64,000 nucleotides of DNA from Henriciella sp. Its GTDB lineage: Bacteria > Pseudomonadota > Alphaproteobacteria > Caulobacterales > Hyphomonadaceae. The position numbers were made by a program, and so were the translations under genes. The stretch is taken from the NCBI GenBank assembly GCA_021776655.1, contig JAJFFK010000027.1, positions 52,627 through 116,626 of the forward strand, read 5' to 3'. Position 1 is the first letter of the stretch, and each line of letters begins with the position of its first letter. The notes under the pieces were generated by a model, which had not been told where the DNA came from, ran no database searches, and worked only from the letters and a program-made list of their open reading frames with translations. Positions 23,785 through 33,487 of this stretch are shown here, in pieces.

Positions 23785-25218
23785 TCAGCCGACCCAAACG
23801 GGTGGCTTGCGATGCGCCCATGGCTGCGTGCGTTCCAACTGCCCGGCCAGCGCAAACAGTGCGCGTTCTTCGCCGCAACGCGCCCCGAACATCATGCCCA
23901 CAGGCAGGCTGTTTTCGCTCCAGTGTAGCGGCACTGACATGGCTGGCGCCCCCATCTGATTGAACACCGCACACCACGGCGCAAAGGTCGTCACGGCTTC
24001 ACCATAGGCATCCATATCTACCGGGTTCAGCGATAACAGGCCCAGCGGGTCTGGTTCACGCGAGAGGGTCGGCGACAGGGTGAAGTCATACTTTCCCTCA
24101 TCCAAAAACCGCTCATAAGCCATCGCCGCATCAATCGCAGCTTGATTGGCGCGCATCAGTTCCGCCATCGGTACGGTCTTGCCAAACTCACGCATGCGCA
24201 GCGTTACAGGCTCCATATCATCAGCCCCCAACTCACGGCCTAGCTCTGTACTGCGTTCTTCCATCAGCATCGCCATTGCCGCTGAAATGGTCATCAACAG
24301 GCCTTTGCCAAGCGCCTCGCCATCCATATCCGGCCCGGTCTCCTCGACAATATGACCAAGATTTTCGAGCAGCGTGCGCGTCGCATCCAGCCCGGCTTGG
24401 GCTTGCGCGTCAGGCTTCGTGCCATTCGGCGCAGTACTCCACAAGGCAATACGTAGCGGTTTTGGATCAGCGTCCAGCGCGCTCAGAAATGTCCCATCAG
24501 GCGGCGGCGCATCATAGCGCGATCCGGTCTCGCGTCCCGCCGTTGCATCCAACAAAGCCGCATTATCGCGCACAGATTGTGACACGGCATGGGTGATCGA
24601 TTGCCCGTTCCAACCTTCGGTTGTCGCTGGTCCCATCGGTGTGCGCCCGCGTGAGGGTTTCATCCCGAACAGGCCGCAACACGCCGCTGGAATACGGATC
24701 GAGCCGCCGCCATCGGATGCCTGCGCCAGCGGCACCACCCCTGCTGCCACCGCTGCCGACGCCCCACCAGATGAGCCGCCGGATGTGCGCGTCACGTCCC
24801 AAGGATTACGCGTCTGCCCGTACAGGATGCTTTCAGTCGTCGTCGTCAGGCCGAATTCCGGGCTGGTCGTGGTCGCGAACAGCGTCATCCCGGCGGCCTT
24901 GTAGCGCTCGGTAATCACACTGTCATAGGGCGAGACATAATCCTTCCAGGCCTGCGCGCCATTGGTTAGTGGCGCGCCCTTGATCGCCACGCCCAGATCT
25001 TTGGTCGGGTAGGGCACGCCCTTGAATGGACCATCAGGTATGCCATCAGAAATTTGCGCCTCGGCAATCTCAGGAAACATATTGGCGAAACAATTCAGCT
25101 CGCTTTGCGCCTTCTCGGCCCGGCTCAGCGCTTCGCTCAGTAATTCACCGGGAGTCACCTCACCCTTACGAACCAGCTCCGCCAGCCCCATCGCATCATA
25201 ATCAGCGTAATCGTCCAT
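23785..25218 (-). CDS. Amidase signature family enzyme
   Basis: A 477-residue amidase signature hydrolase with the full Ser-Ser-Lys triad: Lys73 (GVPYPTKDLG), Ser149 in the TSGGSSGGASA loop and nucleophile Ser173 (DGGGSIRIPAA). Such enzymes hydrolyse amides; the substrate cannot be told from sequence. I start it at ATG 25218 because GGAGGA lies just upstream; the frame extends 37 codons further but that part overlaps the end of the methyltransferase gene. Likely co-transcribed with that gene. Confidence 0.9.
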   Translation of the reverse strand: MDDYADYDAMGLAELVRKGEVTPGELLSEALSRAEKAQSELNCFANMFPEIAEAQISDGIPDGPFKGVPYPTKDLGVAIKGAPLTNGAQAWKDYVSPYDSVITERYKAAGMTLFATTTSPEFGLTTTTESILYGQTRNPWDVTRTSGGSSGGASAAVAAGVVPLAQASDGGGSIRIPAACCGLFGMKPSRGRTPMGPATTEGWNGQSITHAVSQSVRDNAALLDATAGRETGSRYDAPPPDGTFLSALDADPKPLRIALWSTAPNGTKPDAQAQAGLDATRTLLENLGHIVEETGPDMDGEALGKGLLMTISAAMAMLMEERSTELGRELGADDMEPVTLRMREFGKTVPMAELMRANQAAIDAAMAYERFLDEGKYDFTLSPTLSREPDPLGLLSLNPVDMDAYGEAVTTFAPWCAVFNQMGAPAMSVPLHWSENSLPVGMMFGARCGEERALFALAGQLERTQPWAHRKPPVWVG

Positions 25219-25282
25219 GTGTTCCTCCAGCGTTTTTGAGAGGATGGACTGAATAGAGTCAGTTGAAAAGACTGCCGTGCGG

Positions 25283-25900
25283 TCAGGCTTTTTCAAACGC
25301 CAGCTTGGTCCATTCCACACCTTGCGCAATATTCACTGCGCCAATGGAGGGTTTGCGTGTCTGAAATAATAGCGTCAGCCCATATTCTGCGGCGAGTGCA
25401 ATGGTTTCCTCGCCCGTCACCTCAAACATCCGCCGCTCTTTCGGCACAGGACCATGGCGCAGCGTCATAAACAGGCGCGCACCGGGCGACATCAGTTGCG
25501 CAATGTTCGACATCCCGGCCACTCGATCCGCCGCCTCCAAATGCATCCACACCGCACTCATCATGATTAGATCAAACTGCACACCGCGCGCCATGACTTT
25601 GGCAAGGTCCGGCAAGCGATCGTCGAGCCATTCGATCTCCGGTTCCGGGTGCAGGCGCGTCGCGCCCTCACGCATCTCCGCAACGGGCTCCACCGCCAAA
25701 ACACTATGCCCCTTGGAGGCAAAATAAGCCGCATCCCGCCCCGTACCAGCGCCAATATCCAGCACAAGCGACGGCACGCTAGGAAACCAGTCCAATAACC
25801 CCGCATGAACCCGTTCCGACGATGCACTTTCATAACGCTGCAGCATCGTGGGCGCTTCGGCCGCGTAGCCAGCAGTGCTGGAGGTTGGCGATGAGGTCAT
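25283..25900 (-). CDS. Class I SAM-dependent methyltransferase
   Basis: A 205-residue methyltransferase with motif I (LVLDIGAGTGRDAAYFASKGH) at about residues 45-65, an acidic end of strand 2 (VLAVEP) and motif IV-like FDLIMMSAVWMHL. It belongs to the small Methyltransf_11/23 type; substrate unknown. It lies 64 bases upstream of the amidase gene on the same strand. Confidence 0.88.
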   Translation of the reverse strand: MTSSPTSSTAGYAAEAPTMLQRYESASSERVHAGLLDWFPSVPSLVLDIGAGTGRDAAYFASKGHSVLAVEPVAEMREGATRLHPEPEIEWLDDRLPDLAKVMARGVQFDLIMMSAVWMHLEAADRVAGMSNIAQLMSPGARLFMTLRHGPVPKERRMFEVTGEETIALAAEYGLTLLFQTRKPSIGAVNIAQGVEWTKLAFEKA

Positions 25901-25941
25901 CAGGTAATTCTATAGCTAAAGTGACTATAGTGCAGCACTAT

Positions 25942-26382
25942 TTATGCCCGAGTGAAATTGGTCTGCTCTAGCCCGTGGAAAACAGTTGCAATGTCTGCGG
26001 TATTCTCAATTGCCTGGCGTTCGAGGTCATCAATCTTGAACGGGGCTACGTGGCCGTAACGATCGATCCAGATGCGGTCCAGTTTTGGCTCGGTCAGGGG
26101 CCCAGCAAAGCGAACTGATTTGACCTCGCCGCCGCCTGATTCAGCCGACTTATTGCTCGGCAGGTAGATCGTTCCATTATTGAAATCGACAGCAAAGGCA
26201 ATCACACCGGGTAACAAGAATAAGAGCAGTCCGAGACCGTCAAGAATCGCAACACCGGGATCGATTTTGCCGTCAATCTGACCCTTACGTTCAGGATATA
26301 AGATCGTTCCACATCCCGACACCGAAGCGCCAAGAAGACCAAGGGCGCTTCCAGCTAATAGTGTGCGTCTTGTTTGCATCAT
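25942..26382 (-). CDS. Predicted lipoprotein of unknown function
   Basis: A 146-residue protein with a signal sequence and lipobox (RRTLLAGSALGLLGASVSGCG), so probably lipid anchored; the paired arginines are Tat-like but weak. A hydrophobic stretch (AILDGLGLLLFLLPGVIAFAVDF) at residues 45-67 may be a second membrane segment. The remainder is unrecognised. It lies between the mutase and the methyltransferase gene on the same strand. Confidence 0.7.
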   Translation of the reverse strand: MMQTRRTLLAGSALGLLGASVSGCGTILYPERKGQIDGKIDPGVAILDGLGLLLFLLPGVIAFAVDFNNGTIYLPSNKSAESGGGEVKSVRFAGPLTEPKLDRIWIDRYGHVAPFKIDDLERQAIENTADIATVFHGLEQTNFTRA

Positions 26383-26447
26383 GGCTTCGCTCCTTTGGTG
26401 CTGGCAGAGAGGCTAGTGGCAGAGGCTCAATTATCTCTTAAGATCGC

Positions 26448-28601
26448 TTACTCCGCCGCCTCTACCCCATCATCACCCTCAATCGCGTCCAGCATCACGG
26501 CGGCGCAGTCGGCGATCACGCTGCCCGGTGGGAAGATTGCGACCGCGCCTGCTGCATAGAGTGCGTCAAAGTCTTGCGGCGGGATGACGCCGCCGACCAT
26601 GATCTTGGTGGCTGCTGCGCCCTCATTGCCAAGCGCCCGTTTCAGTTCCGGAACTAGCGTCAGATGCCCGGCCGCCAGTGACGAGGCCGCGACAATGTCG
26701 ACGCCCGCCGCGCGTGCATCTTTCGCCGCTTCTTCCGGGGTCTGGAATAGTGGCCCGATCTCAACCTCCCAGCCGAGGTCCACCAGCGCCGAGGCGACGA
26801 CTTTCTGGCCGCGATCATGTCCGTCCTGACCCATTTTTGCGATGTAAATCCGGGGCTTGCGGCCATGTTTGAGCGTGAAGGCTTGCGCCATGCCCGCCGC
26901 CTCTTTCGCGCGTGCATTGGACGCCACGCCCGCGCCATAGACGCCTTTGATTGAGCGGATGACCGCCTTGTGACGTCCTTGGGATCGCTCAACAGATTCA
27001 GAAATTTCACCGACCGTCGCCTTGGCCCGCGCCGCGTCGACGGCCAGCGCCAGAAGGTTGCCTTCGCCGCTTTCAGCCGCGTCGGCAATCGCATCCAACC
27101 TGGTATCCACTTCGCTCTGATCGCGCTCCGCTTTCAGCCGCGCTAGTTTCTCCAACTGCATTGCCCGCACTGTCGCATTATCCACTTTCAGGACCGGCAC
27201 GTCTTCGTCCTCGTCGAGCAGGAATTTGTTGACGCCGACAACTGTCTGCTCGCCGCTATCAATTCGCGCTTGGGTTTTGGCGGCGGCTTCTTCGATGCGC
27301 AGTTTCGGGATGCCTTGTTCGATGGCTTTGCGCATGCCGCCCATCGCCTCGACTTCCTCGATATGTTCCAGCGCGCGGGCAGCCAGATCATGTGTCAGGC
27401 GCTCAACATAATAGCTGCCGCCCCATGGGTCGATGGTTTGTGTCGCGCCGCCTTCTTGTTGCAAGAAGAGCTGCGTATTACGCGCGATACGGGCCGAGAA
27501 ATCGGTCGGCAGGGCGAGCGCTTCATCGAACGCATTGGTGTGCAGGCTTTGGGTCTGCCCACCCGCCGCCGCGATGGCTTCCAGACAGGTGCGGATGACA
27601 TTATTGTAGACGTCTTGCGCCGTCAGGCTCCAGCCCGAGGTTTGCGAATGGGTGCGCAGGGACAGTGATTTCGGGTTCTTTGGTGCGAATTCCTTTTGCA
27701 CTAGTTTCGCCCAGAGAAGGCGTGCGGCGCGCAGTTTGGCGACCTCCATGAATGTGTTCATGCCGATGGCCCAGAAGAAAGACAGGCGCGGCGCAAAAGC
27801 ATCAACATCCATGCCTGCACCAATGCCAGCGCGGATATATTCAATTCCGTCGGCCAGCGTATAAGCCAGCTCGAGATCGGCCGAGGCCCCGGCTTCCTGC
27901 ATGTGATAGCCGGAGATCGAGATCGAGTTGAATTTCGGCATGTTCGCACTCGTATAGGCGAAAATATCCGAGATGATCCGCATGCTCGGCTTAGGCGGAT
28001 AGATATAGGTGTTGCGCACCATGAACTCTTTCAGAATGTCATTCTGGATCGTCCCGGCGAGCTTGTCTGGCGTCACGCCTTGTTCCTCAGCCGCCACGAT
28101 ATACAGCGCGAGGATTGGCAGCACCGCGCCGTTCATCGTCATCGACACCGACATGTGATCCAGTGGAATGCCGCTGAACAGCGTGCGCATGTCATAGATA
28201 CTATCAATCGCCACGCCAGCCATGCCGACATCGCCTGATACGCGAATATGGTCGCTGTCATATCCCCTGTGGGTTGCAAGATCGAACGCGACGCTCAAGC
28301 CCTTTTGTCCCGCCGCCAGATTACGTCGATAGAAGGCGTTGGAATCCTCAGCCGTCGAGAAACCAGCATATTGCCGGATCGTCCACGGGCGCTGCGTATA
28401 CATCGTCGGATATGGCCCGCGCCCATACGGCGCGAGACCGGGATAATCGTCAAGAAAGTCCAGCCCTGCCGTATCGGCGGCGCTATAGGCGCTGGCCAGC
28501 TTGATCCCTTCGGGCGTGTCGAGCGTGCGGATGCGTGGGGCAAAGGAGGCCGCGTCCGGCATTCCAAGATCAAGTTTGGTAAAATCAGGGAAGGTGGTCA
28601 T
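26448..28601 (-). CDS. mutB: Methylmalonyl-CoA mutase large (catalytic) subunit
   Basis: A 717-residue B12-dependent mutase converting methylmalonyl-CoA to succinyl-CoA. The TIM barrel holds [25 protein letters not shown] and the C-terminal cobalamin domain has the cofactor-binding DGHDRG motif ([14 protein letters not shown]) with its histidine ligand. Its ATG overlaps the stop of the upstream RAYT gene by the sequence ATGA, and GGAGAA lies before the start. The small subunit gene lies further upstream beyond the RAYT. Confidence 0.95.
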   Translation of the reverse strand: MTTFPDFTKLDLGMPDAASFAPRIRTLDTPEGIKLASAYSAADTAGLDFLDDYPGLAPYGRGPYPTMYTQRPWTIRQYAGFSTAEDSNAFYRRNLAAGQKGLSVAFDLATHRGYDSDHIRVSGDVGMAGVAIDSIYDMRTLFSGIPLDHMSVSMTMNGAVLPILALYIVAAEEQGVTPDKLAGTIQNDILKEFMVRNTYIYPPKPSMRIISDIFAYTSANMPKFNSISISGYHMQEAGASADLELAYTLADGIEYIRAGIGAGMDVDAFAPRLSFFWAIGMNTFMEVAKLRAARLLWAKLVQKEFAPKNPKSLSLRTHSQTSGWSLTAQDVYNNVIRTCLEAIAAAGGQTQSLHTNAFDEALALPTDFSARIARNTQLFLQQEGGATQTIDPWGGSYYVERLTHDLAARALEHIEEVEAMGGMRKAIEQGIPKLRIEEAAAKTQARIDSGEQTVVGVNKFLLDEDEDVPVLKVDNATVRAMQLEKLARLKAERDQSEVDTRLDAIADAAESGEGNLLALAVDAARAKATVGEISESVERSQGRHKAVIRSIKGVYGAGVASNARAKEAAGMAQAFTLKHGRKPRIYIAKMGQDGHDRGQKVVASALVDLGWEVEIGPLFQTPEEAAKDARAAGVDIVAASSLAAGHLTLVPELKRALGNEGAAATKIMVGGVIPPQDFDALYAAGAVAIFPPGSVIADCAAVMLDAIEGDDGVEAAE

Positions 28602-29122
28602 GCGCTTTCTCCAAAATTCGCTGTCCCTTTGTAGGGTGCAATGAGCGCAGCGAATTGCGCCAAATCTCGATGCAAATTGCTAAATACCCAATCCTCAGCG
28701 CGCTCGGTCAGCCCATGTTTTACGGGATTGTTGTAGGTGTAACCTATGTGGTTTTCATAATCAGCATCATCGCGGATCAAGTGCTCCCAGAAGCGACGCT
28801 GCCAAATCCCGCGCTCGCCCCGCTTCTTGCGCGTATGAGTCGTTGCTTCAGTCTTGGCGATATGGCGCGAAAAGTGAGATTTCAGAAGATACCATCGCTT
28901 CGAAAAGTCATGATCATGTTGCGGCAATTGCCAGACACAATGCAAATGATCGGGCAGAACGGTTATTGCGTGCGTTTTGAAGGGGTGTCGCGTCTGAACA
29001 TATTCATAAGCAGTACGTAGAAGGTCTATATGACGGATCAACAAGTCACTTGAACGATCACGCAAATTGACCGTGAAGAAGTAAGTGCCGCCATCGGAAT
29101 AGAAACGTCGATAATGGGACAT
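28598..29122 (-). CDS. REP-associated tyrosine transposase (RAYT), copy 1
   Basis: A 174-residue Y1-type transposase (TnpA_REP, IS200/IS605-like). Visible are the opening [18 protein letters not shown], the metal-binding pair in [12 protein letters not shown], and the catalytic tyrosine region [13 protein letters not shown]. The last codons read through a REP copy (encoding LIAPYKG) into the leader of mutB. ATG 29122 is chosen over an upstream TTG. It splits the two mutase subunit genes and is flanked by direct copies of its REP. Confidence 0.92.
   Translation of the reverse strand: MSHYRRFYSDGGTYFFTVNLRDRSSDLLIRHIDLLRTAYEYVQTRHPFKTHAITVLPDHLHCVWQLPQHDHDFSKRWYLLKSHFSRHIAKTEATTHTRKKRGERGIWQRRFWEHLIRDDADYENHIGYTYNNPVKHGLTERAEDWVFSNLHRDLAQFAALIAPYKGTANFGESA
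28631..28661 (+). repeat. REP element, left copy flanking RAYT 1
   Basis: A 31-base unit beginning GTAGGGTGCAATGAGC and ending GCGAATTGCGCC. GGTGCAAT pairs with ATTGCGCC to give an eight-base stem with one G-T pair; the leading GTAG is the tetranucleotide known to be recognised by RAYT proteins. It overlaps the 3-prime end of the transposase gene. Confidence 0.85.
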
Positions 29123-29147
29123 CAATCATGTCCTCTATGGTGCATAT

Positions 29148-29178
29148 GTAGGGTGCAATGAGCAAAGCGAATTGCACC
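29148..29178 (+). repeat. REP element, right copy flanking RAYT 1
   Basis: A 31-base copy (GTAGGGTGCAATGAGC start, GCGAATTGCACC end) in the same orientation as the left copy, with three differences; its eight-base stem GGTGCAAT/ATTGCACC is perfect. It lies 26 bases upstream of the transposase ATG. Confidence 0.85.
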
Positions 29179-29200
29179 AATCCAAGTAGATGTCATCATT

Positions 29201-31105
29201 CTACCCCACCCCCAACTCAGCCTGCGCCAGCGTTAGCTGATGCACGACATCGCACCCGGCAAACACGTTGCTATCCACACCGTCGCCCGCAAACTTTCCG
29301 GTGATCCAGACGCGCACTGCGCCAGCGGCATTCAACGCTTTGGCCGTTGTTGCCGCTTCAGCTTCGTAGCGCTTGTCAGACCCGCAAATCACCGCGACCT
29401 TGCAGCCGCTGGCTTCGAAACTGTCGGTCTCGACCGCCTCAATCCCACCCGCCGCGAACAGGTTGCGGGCAAAGGCCACACGCCCCGTATGCTCAGCGAT
29501 AGAGCCTAGCGTTTTGACAAAGATCGCCGGGCGTTTGCCGGTCTTTGCCAGATACGCGTCGGCGCGTTCACGTAAGCCTTCAAACGGCTCGGCCAGTCGC
29601 ATTGCCACTAGCGGATCGGCGACCGCGTCAGCCCCGGCAACTGGCTCAAAATCCGGGATCAGCGTTGCCAGTCCCGCCGGATCAACCCCGCCGCCCATAA
29701 CAGGTGCGACAGCCGCCGCAACCGGGGCCTTCACCCCATCCAGCTTAGGGTACTCGCTGACACCGGTGAGCGGAATTTTCCGCCGCGCGACAGCCTTGAC
29801 CAGCGCCGTGCGGGCCTCACCAATCCGCGCTTGAACCGCCCCACTGACCAAGCTGCTCGCGAGCCCGCCTTCGCGCTCAATCATCTGAAACTCGGCCCAT
29901 GCCGCCTGTGCCAGATCATCCGCCAAAGTCTCTGTGAACCATGCGCCACCACTAGGATCTGCGACCTGGCCGAGGCCGCTTTCTTCCATCGCAATGATCT
30001 GCGTATTGCGCGCCACCCGGCGGCCTAATTCTTCCGGTCGCCCGAGCGCTTCATTGAAGGCGCGCACAGTGATCATGTCCGCGCCGCCAACCGCGCCCGC
30101 AAAGCAGGCCGCTGTGCCGCGCAACATGTTCACCCACGGATCAACCCTGGTCAGCATCCGCGCGCTGGTCACTGCCTGTAGGCGCATCGGCGCGGCCGCA
30201 AGCCCAAGCGCCTCCTGCACCCGCGCCCATAGCCGCCGGGCGCTGCGCAGTTTGGCAATGCCAATGGCGTAATTGCTGTCCAGCGCCAGGGTGAACAGCA
30301 ACTGCACCGCGCTTTGCGCCAGCGGCAATCCCGCCGTCTCCAGCCGCCGCAAGGTATCGACCGCTTGTGCCATCAACCAACCCAGTTCCTGCGCCTCGCT
30401 ACCGCCCGCCTCGTGCACAGCGCGGGCATCCACGCGCAGTATGGTTGCGAGCGGAAAAGCATCCGCTAGCACCGTGGTCAACGTGGCCAGCTTGGCGAAG
30501 GAAGCGTCCAGTCCACCGCCAATTTTTCCGCCGCGAACCAGCGGTCCGAACGGGTCGATATTGAACGCCAGTCGTTGTGCGTCGGGCGTGTCCTGCCGCT
30601 TGGCCCAAAGTGCGAGCAATCCGGCCATGCTCGCGCCCGACCCGGCCCCGCAATGATCCAGTGCAATGGTTGCCAGATCGCCGCGAACCCCGGCAAGGGC
30701 GGTGCCCAAACTGGCTTCATCGCGTATCATACAGCCATGCGTCCCGGTGCACTCCACCGCCAGCTCAATTGAGCTGACCCCGCGTTCCAGATCGCCCAGG
30801 ATTTCAGTATTCGTTTGCGCCGGGTCGGGATGGCTAAATCGCTGCCGGATATCCCATTGCAAATGAGTGTTTGGCTCACCGACACTGCCGCGCAGATAAG
30901 GCGCCTCACCTGGCGCGCCGCCAATCGAGTTTGCGCTGGCAAAATCGGTTTCGCGGTAGAGTGGGTGGATGGCAATATCGTCACGCGTGCGCTGTGTAAT
31001 CCGGTCGATCCCGCCGCCTTTCAGCGCCTTGTCGACCGCCGTCAGCCAGTCGGCTTCGCTGGCATCGGCAAAGCCATTCGACAGGGGAAGAAACGGGTCA
31101 CTCAT
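29201..31105 (-). CDS. mutA: Methylmalonyl-CoA mutase small subunit
   Basis: A 634-residue mutase family protein lacking the DxHxxG cobalamin ligand motif in its C-terminal domain (AIFVKTLGSIAEHTGRVAFARN in its place), so it is the non-catalytic small subunit that pairs with MutB. The barrel keeps AQTNTEILGDLERGVSSIELAV and DPSGGAWFTETLADDL. In related genomes the two subunit genes are adjacent; here a RAYT unit of about 600 bases separates them. Confidence 0.92.
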   Translation of the reverse strand: MSDPFLPLSNGFADASEADWLTAVDKALKGGGIDRITQRTRDDIAIHPLYRETDFASANSIGGAPGEAPYLRGSVGEPNTHLQWDIRQRFSHPDPAQTNTEILGDLERGVSSIELAVECTGTHGCMIRDEASLGTALAGVRGDLATIALDHCGAGSGASMAGLLALWAKRQDTPDAQRLAFNIDPFGPLVRGGKIGGGLDASFAKLATLTTVLADAFPLATILRVDARAVHEAGGSEAQELGWLMAQAVDTLRRLETAGLPLAQSAVQLLFTLALDSNYAIGIAKLRSARRLWARVQEALGLAAAPMRLQAVTSARMLTRVDPWVNMLRGTAACFAGAVGGADMITVRAFNEALGRPEELGRRVARNTQIIAMEESGLGQVADPSGGAWFTETLADDLAQAAWAEFQMIEREGGLASSLVSGAVQARIGEARTALVKAVARRKIPLTGVSEYPKLDGVKAPVAAAVAPVMGGGVDPAGLATLIPDFEPVAGADAVADPLVAMRLAEPFEGLRERADAYLAKTGKRPAIFVKTLGSIAEHTGRVAFARNLFAAGGIEAVETDSFEASGCKVAVICGSDKRYEAEAATTAKALNAAGAVRVWITGKFAGDGVDSNVFAGCDVVHQLTLAQAELGVG

Positions 31106-31288
31106 ATCATCGCCTGCGCTAAAACTGTATCTTGCCAGAAATGGCGCAATCAGACCCCAAAGGTCAAGTGTGACCTACCGCCAACAGCCTGCCAAACTGC
31201 ACATCCGACGCCACGTCATGCCTTGCCGGGTCAGGGTTGAGCGTTAGGTATGATCCAGACCTGATCTTGATGTTGAAAGAGAGCCCTC

Positions 31289-32275
31289 ATGGCCTTGCCA
31301 CCAATTTTGCAGAACCTGCGCGTGCCCATTATCGGAAGCCCGCTTTTCATCATCTCAACTCCCGAACTGGTGATCGCGCAATGCAAGGCGGGCGTAATTG
31401 GCTCTTTCCCGGCTTTGAACGCCCGGCCAGGCCCGGTACTGGATGAATGGCTGGATCGTATCAGCACCGAACTGGCAGAATGGGACGAGAAGAACCCGGA
31501 TCACAAATCAGCGCCTTATGCCGTCAATCAAATCGTTCACAAGACCAATAACCGCCTCGAACATGATGTTGAAATGTGTGTCAAACACAAGGTCCCATTG
31601 GTGATTACCTCGCTGGGCGCGCGTCAGGATGTCAACGATGCCATCCATTCCTATGGCGGTATTGTGATGCACGATATTATCAATGTCGTGTTCGCTCATA
31701 AGGCGCTTGAGAGAGGTGCTGATGGCTTGATCGCTGTTTGTACCGGCGCGGGTGGTCATGCCGGGCGTTTGTCGCCGTTCGCTCTGATCCAGGAAATCCG
31801 CCAATTCTTCGATGGTCCGCTGGCTCTGTCTGGGGCTATCGCCAATGGCGGGGCGGTTGCTGCGGCCCAAGCGATGGGCGCGGATCTGGGGTATATCGGT
31901 TCGGCGTTTATCAGCTGTCATGAAGCCAATGCGGTTGAGGGCTACAAGGACATGATCGTCGACTCCAAGGCTGGCGATATCGTCTATTCCAATCTGTTCA
32001 CCGGGGTTCACGGTAACTATCTGTCGCCGTCCGTCGCCAAGGCTGGACTGGATCCAAACGACCTACCGCAAAGCGATCCAAGTGCAATGAACTTTGGCTC
32101 TGGCGGCAATCAGGACGCCAAAGCCTGGAAAGATATTTGGGGTTGCGGGCAGGGCATCGGTGCGGTCCAGACCCGGATGTCAACGGCGGACTATGTTGAC
32201 CAATTGGAGCGCGAATATCTTGGTGCGATCAAAGCGTTGAACAAGCATCAGGGTTATGCTTTCGCCGCTGAATAG
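31289..32275 (+). CDS. Nitronate monooxygenase family flavoprotein
   Basis: A 328-residue TIM-barrel FMN enzyme of the nitronate monooxygenase (2-nitropropane dioxygenase) family. The flavin and substrate motif GAGGHAGRLSPFALIQEIRQFF and the later AIANGGAVAAAQAMGADLGYIGSAF phosphate-binding region are clear. It would oxidise nitronates to carbonyl compounds and nitrite; some relatives are enoyl reductases, so substrate is uncertain. It is divergent from the mutase operon by 183 bases. Confidence 0.9.
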   Translation: MALPPILQNLRVPIIGSPLFIISTPELVIAQCKAGVIGSFPALNARPGPVLDEWLDRISTELAEWDEKNPDHKSAPYAVNQIVHKTNNRLEHDVEMCVKHKVPLVITSLGARQDVNDAIHSYGGIVMHDIINVVFAHKALERGADGLIAVCTGAGGHAGRLSPFALIQEIRQFFDGPLALSGAIANGGAVAAAQAMGADLGYIGSAFISCHEANAVEGYKDMIVDSKAGDIVYSNLFTGVHGNYLSPSVAKAGLDPNDLPQSDPSAMNFGSGGNQDAKAWKDIWGCGQGIGAVQTRMSTADYVDQLEREYLGAIKALNKHQGYAFAAE

Positions 32276-32549
32276 GCGCGATCGGTTGGATTGATGTTGG
32301 TCAATCCATGACTTTTCGATGCCGTATGCGGTGGCTATCTGTGTCGGAGGGCTGTGTTAGGCACTGGATAATTGTTGCATAGCGGCCTCTCAATCCCGCG
32401 GTTCAGGTCGACGGCGACTGGCAATTGGCTCTCTCAATCCGCCTTAGTCTCCGGCGTATTCATAGTTCTCCCCACAAACCTATTGTGGCTGGAGGCTGTG
32501 TCATGCACTCAAATCAAGACGACCTTGCAGACAGCCGAGGTAGGCGGTG

Positions 32550-32978
32550 ATGCTGTACCGCTCACTCGCCGAGGCCGATATTGCATTGCAGAAGAATTGG
32601 CGCTGGCCGCACTTTTCGCTGGCTGAGCTGGCATGTCATTGCGCTGGCCGGTTTTGTAATGGCTCCTATTGGCACGACTCAGATTTTCTGGATCGTCTGG
32701 AGGCGTTGCGCAGGGTAGTGCGACAGCCGCTTATTATCAATTCAGGGCACCGTTGCCGGCAATGGAATGCCGCGATTGGCGGCGCGCCATTGTCTCAACA
32801 CAAGCAGATTGCTGTTGATATTTCGACCCATGGCCATGATCGCCGGGCTCTTCTGGAGGCCGCGAAACAGGTTGGATTTACCGGCTTCGGTCTGGCGCGA
32901 ACTTTTCTTCACATTGACCGGCGGGCGCGGCCCGCAGAGTGGTCTTACAAAAGGAGTAAACATCTATGGCAGATATAG
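32550..32978 (+). CDS. M15-family peptidase, probable GTA/phage-type endolysin
   Basis: A 142-residue zinc DD-peptidase of the M15 (VanY/endolysin) family with ligands His84 and Asp90 (SQHKQIAVDI) and His121 (FLHID). It lacks a signal peptide. The gene overlaps the following holin gene, an arrangement typical of a lysis cassette, so it probably cuts peptidoglycan crosslinks during particle release. Start ATG 32550 (a GTG precedes it). Confidence 0.88.
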   Translation: MLYRSLAEADIALQKNWRWPHFSLAELACHCAGRFCNGSYWHDSDFLDRLEALRRVVRQPLIINSGHRCRQWNAAIGGAPLSQHKQIAVDISTHGHDRRALLEAAKQVGFTGFGLARTFLHIDRRARPAEWSYKRSKHLWQI

Positions 32979-33427
32979 CAGGATTGGCCGCCAGCGCCGC
33001 TGGTGGCGGCGTGTTTGGACTGGTCGGGACAGCGCTCGGGCGGGTGGCTGGTTTCTTTGAACGACGCCAGACCATGAAGCACGAAACGGCGCGCTGGGCG
33101 CACGAAGTTGACCTGATCGGGATGCAACAAGCCGCAGCTCGTCAGGAGACCGAGGCCGAGTTGGCACTGACCGATGCGACCGGGCGCTGGGATGGCTTGA
33201 AAGCCTCGATGACGGCGGAGGCTGCAATTGGCCAGTCTTATTTGTGGGTCGATGCGATACGCGGCCTGACCCGGCCAGTTCTAACCATGCTACTCTGGTT
33301 GATCGCGACGGGGATCTGGTTCGGCACTGACCCTGAGGGGCAGACCTCGATTATCGAAACGGCGACGTTTGCAGCAACCGCTGCGACCCTCTGGTGGTTC
33401 GGCGACCGCGCCCCGCGCTCAAACTAA
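32966..33427 (+). CDS. Three-TM holin for GTA release
   Basis: A 153-residue protein matching the GTA_holin_3TM type: a hydrophobic N-terminal segment (AASAAGGGVFGLVGTALGRVAGFF), a charged helical middle (residues 38-85) and two membrane helices near residues 95-115 and 128-145 (PVLTMLLWLIATGIWFG; ATFAATAATLWWFG). AAAGGAG lies before ATG 32966 and the gene overlaps the peptidase gene by 13 bases. It would open the inner membrane to release the endolysin. It is about 23 kb from the structural cluster. Confidence 0.88.
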   Translation: MADIAGLAASAAGGGVFGLVGTALGRVAGFFERRQTMKHETARWAHEVDLIGMQQAAARQETEAELALTDATGRWDGLKASMTAEAAIGQSYLWVDAIRGLTRPVLTMLLWLIATGIWFGTDPEGQTSIIETATFAATAATLWWFGDRAPRSN

Positions 33428-33431
33428 AGTA

Positions 33432-33467
33432 CAAAAAAAGCGGCCAGGAGAACACTCCTGGCCGCTT
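33432..33467 (-). terminator. Intrinsic terminator of the TonB receptor gene
   Basis: A 13-base-pair stem (AAGCGGCCAGGAG/CTCCTGGCCGCTT) with an AACA loop; the plus-strand A-run at 33432-33439 gives a T-run on the minus strand. It lies 20 bases after the minus-strand receptor stop at 33488 and also ends just past the holin stop, so it could act as a weak terminator for both. Confidence 0.85.
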
Positions 33468-33487
33468 CGAATTGGGTCTGCTGAACC

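Noticed and set aside
30273..30656. Plus-strand ORF opposite the mutase small subunit gene
   Set aside because: It is an antisense shadow typical of GC-rich coding DNA; no SD.
32276..32549. Possible regulatory region before the lysis pair
   Set aside because: I looked for inverted repeats or known GTA regulator sites but saw no convincing motif.
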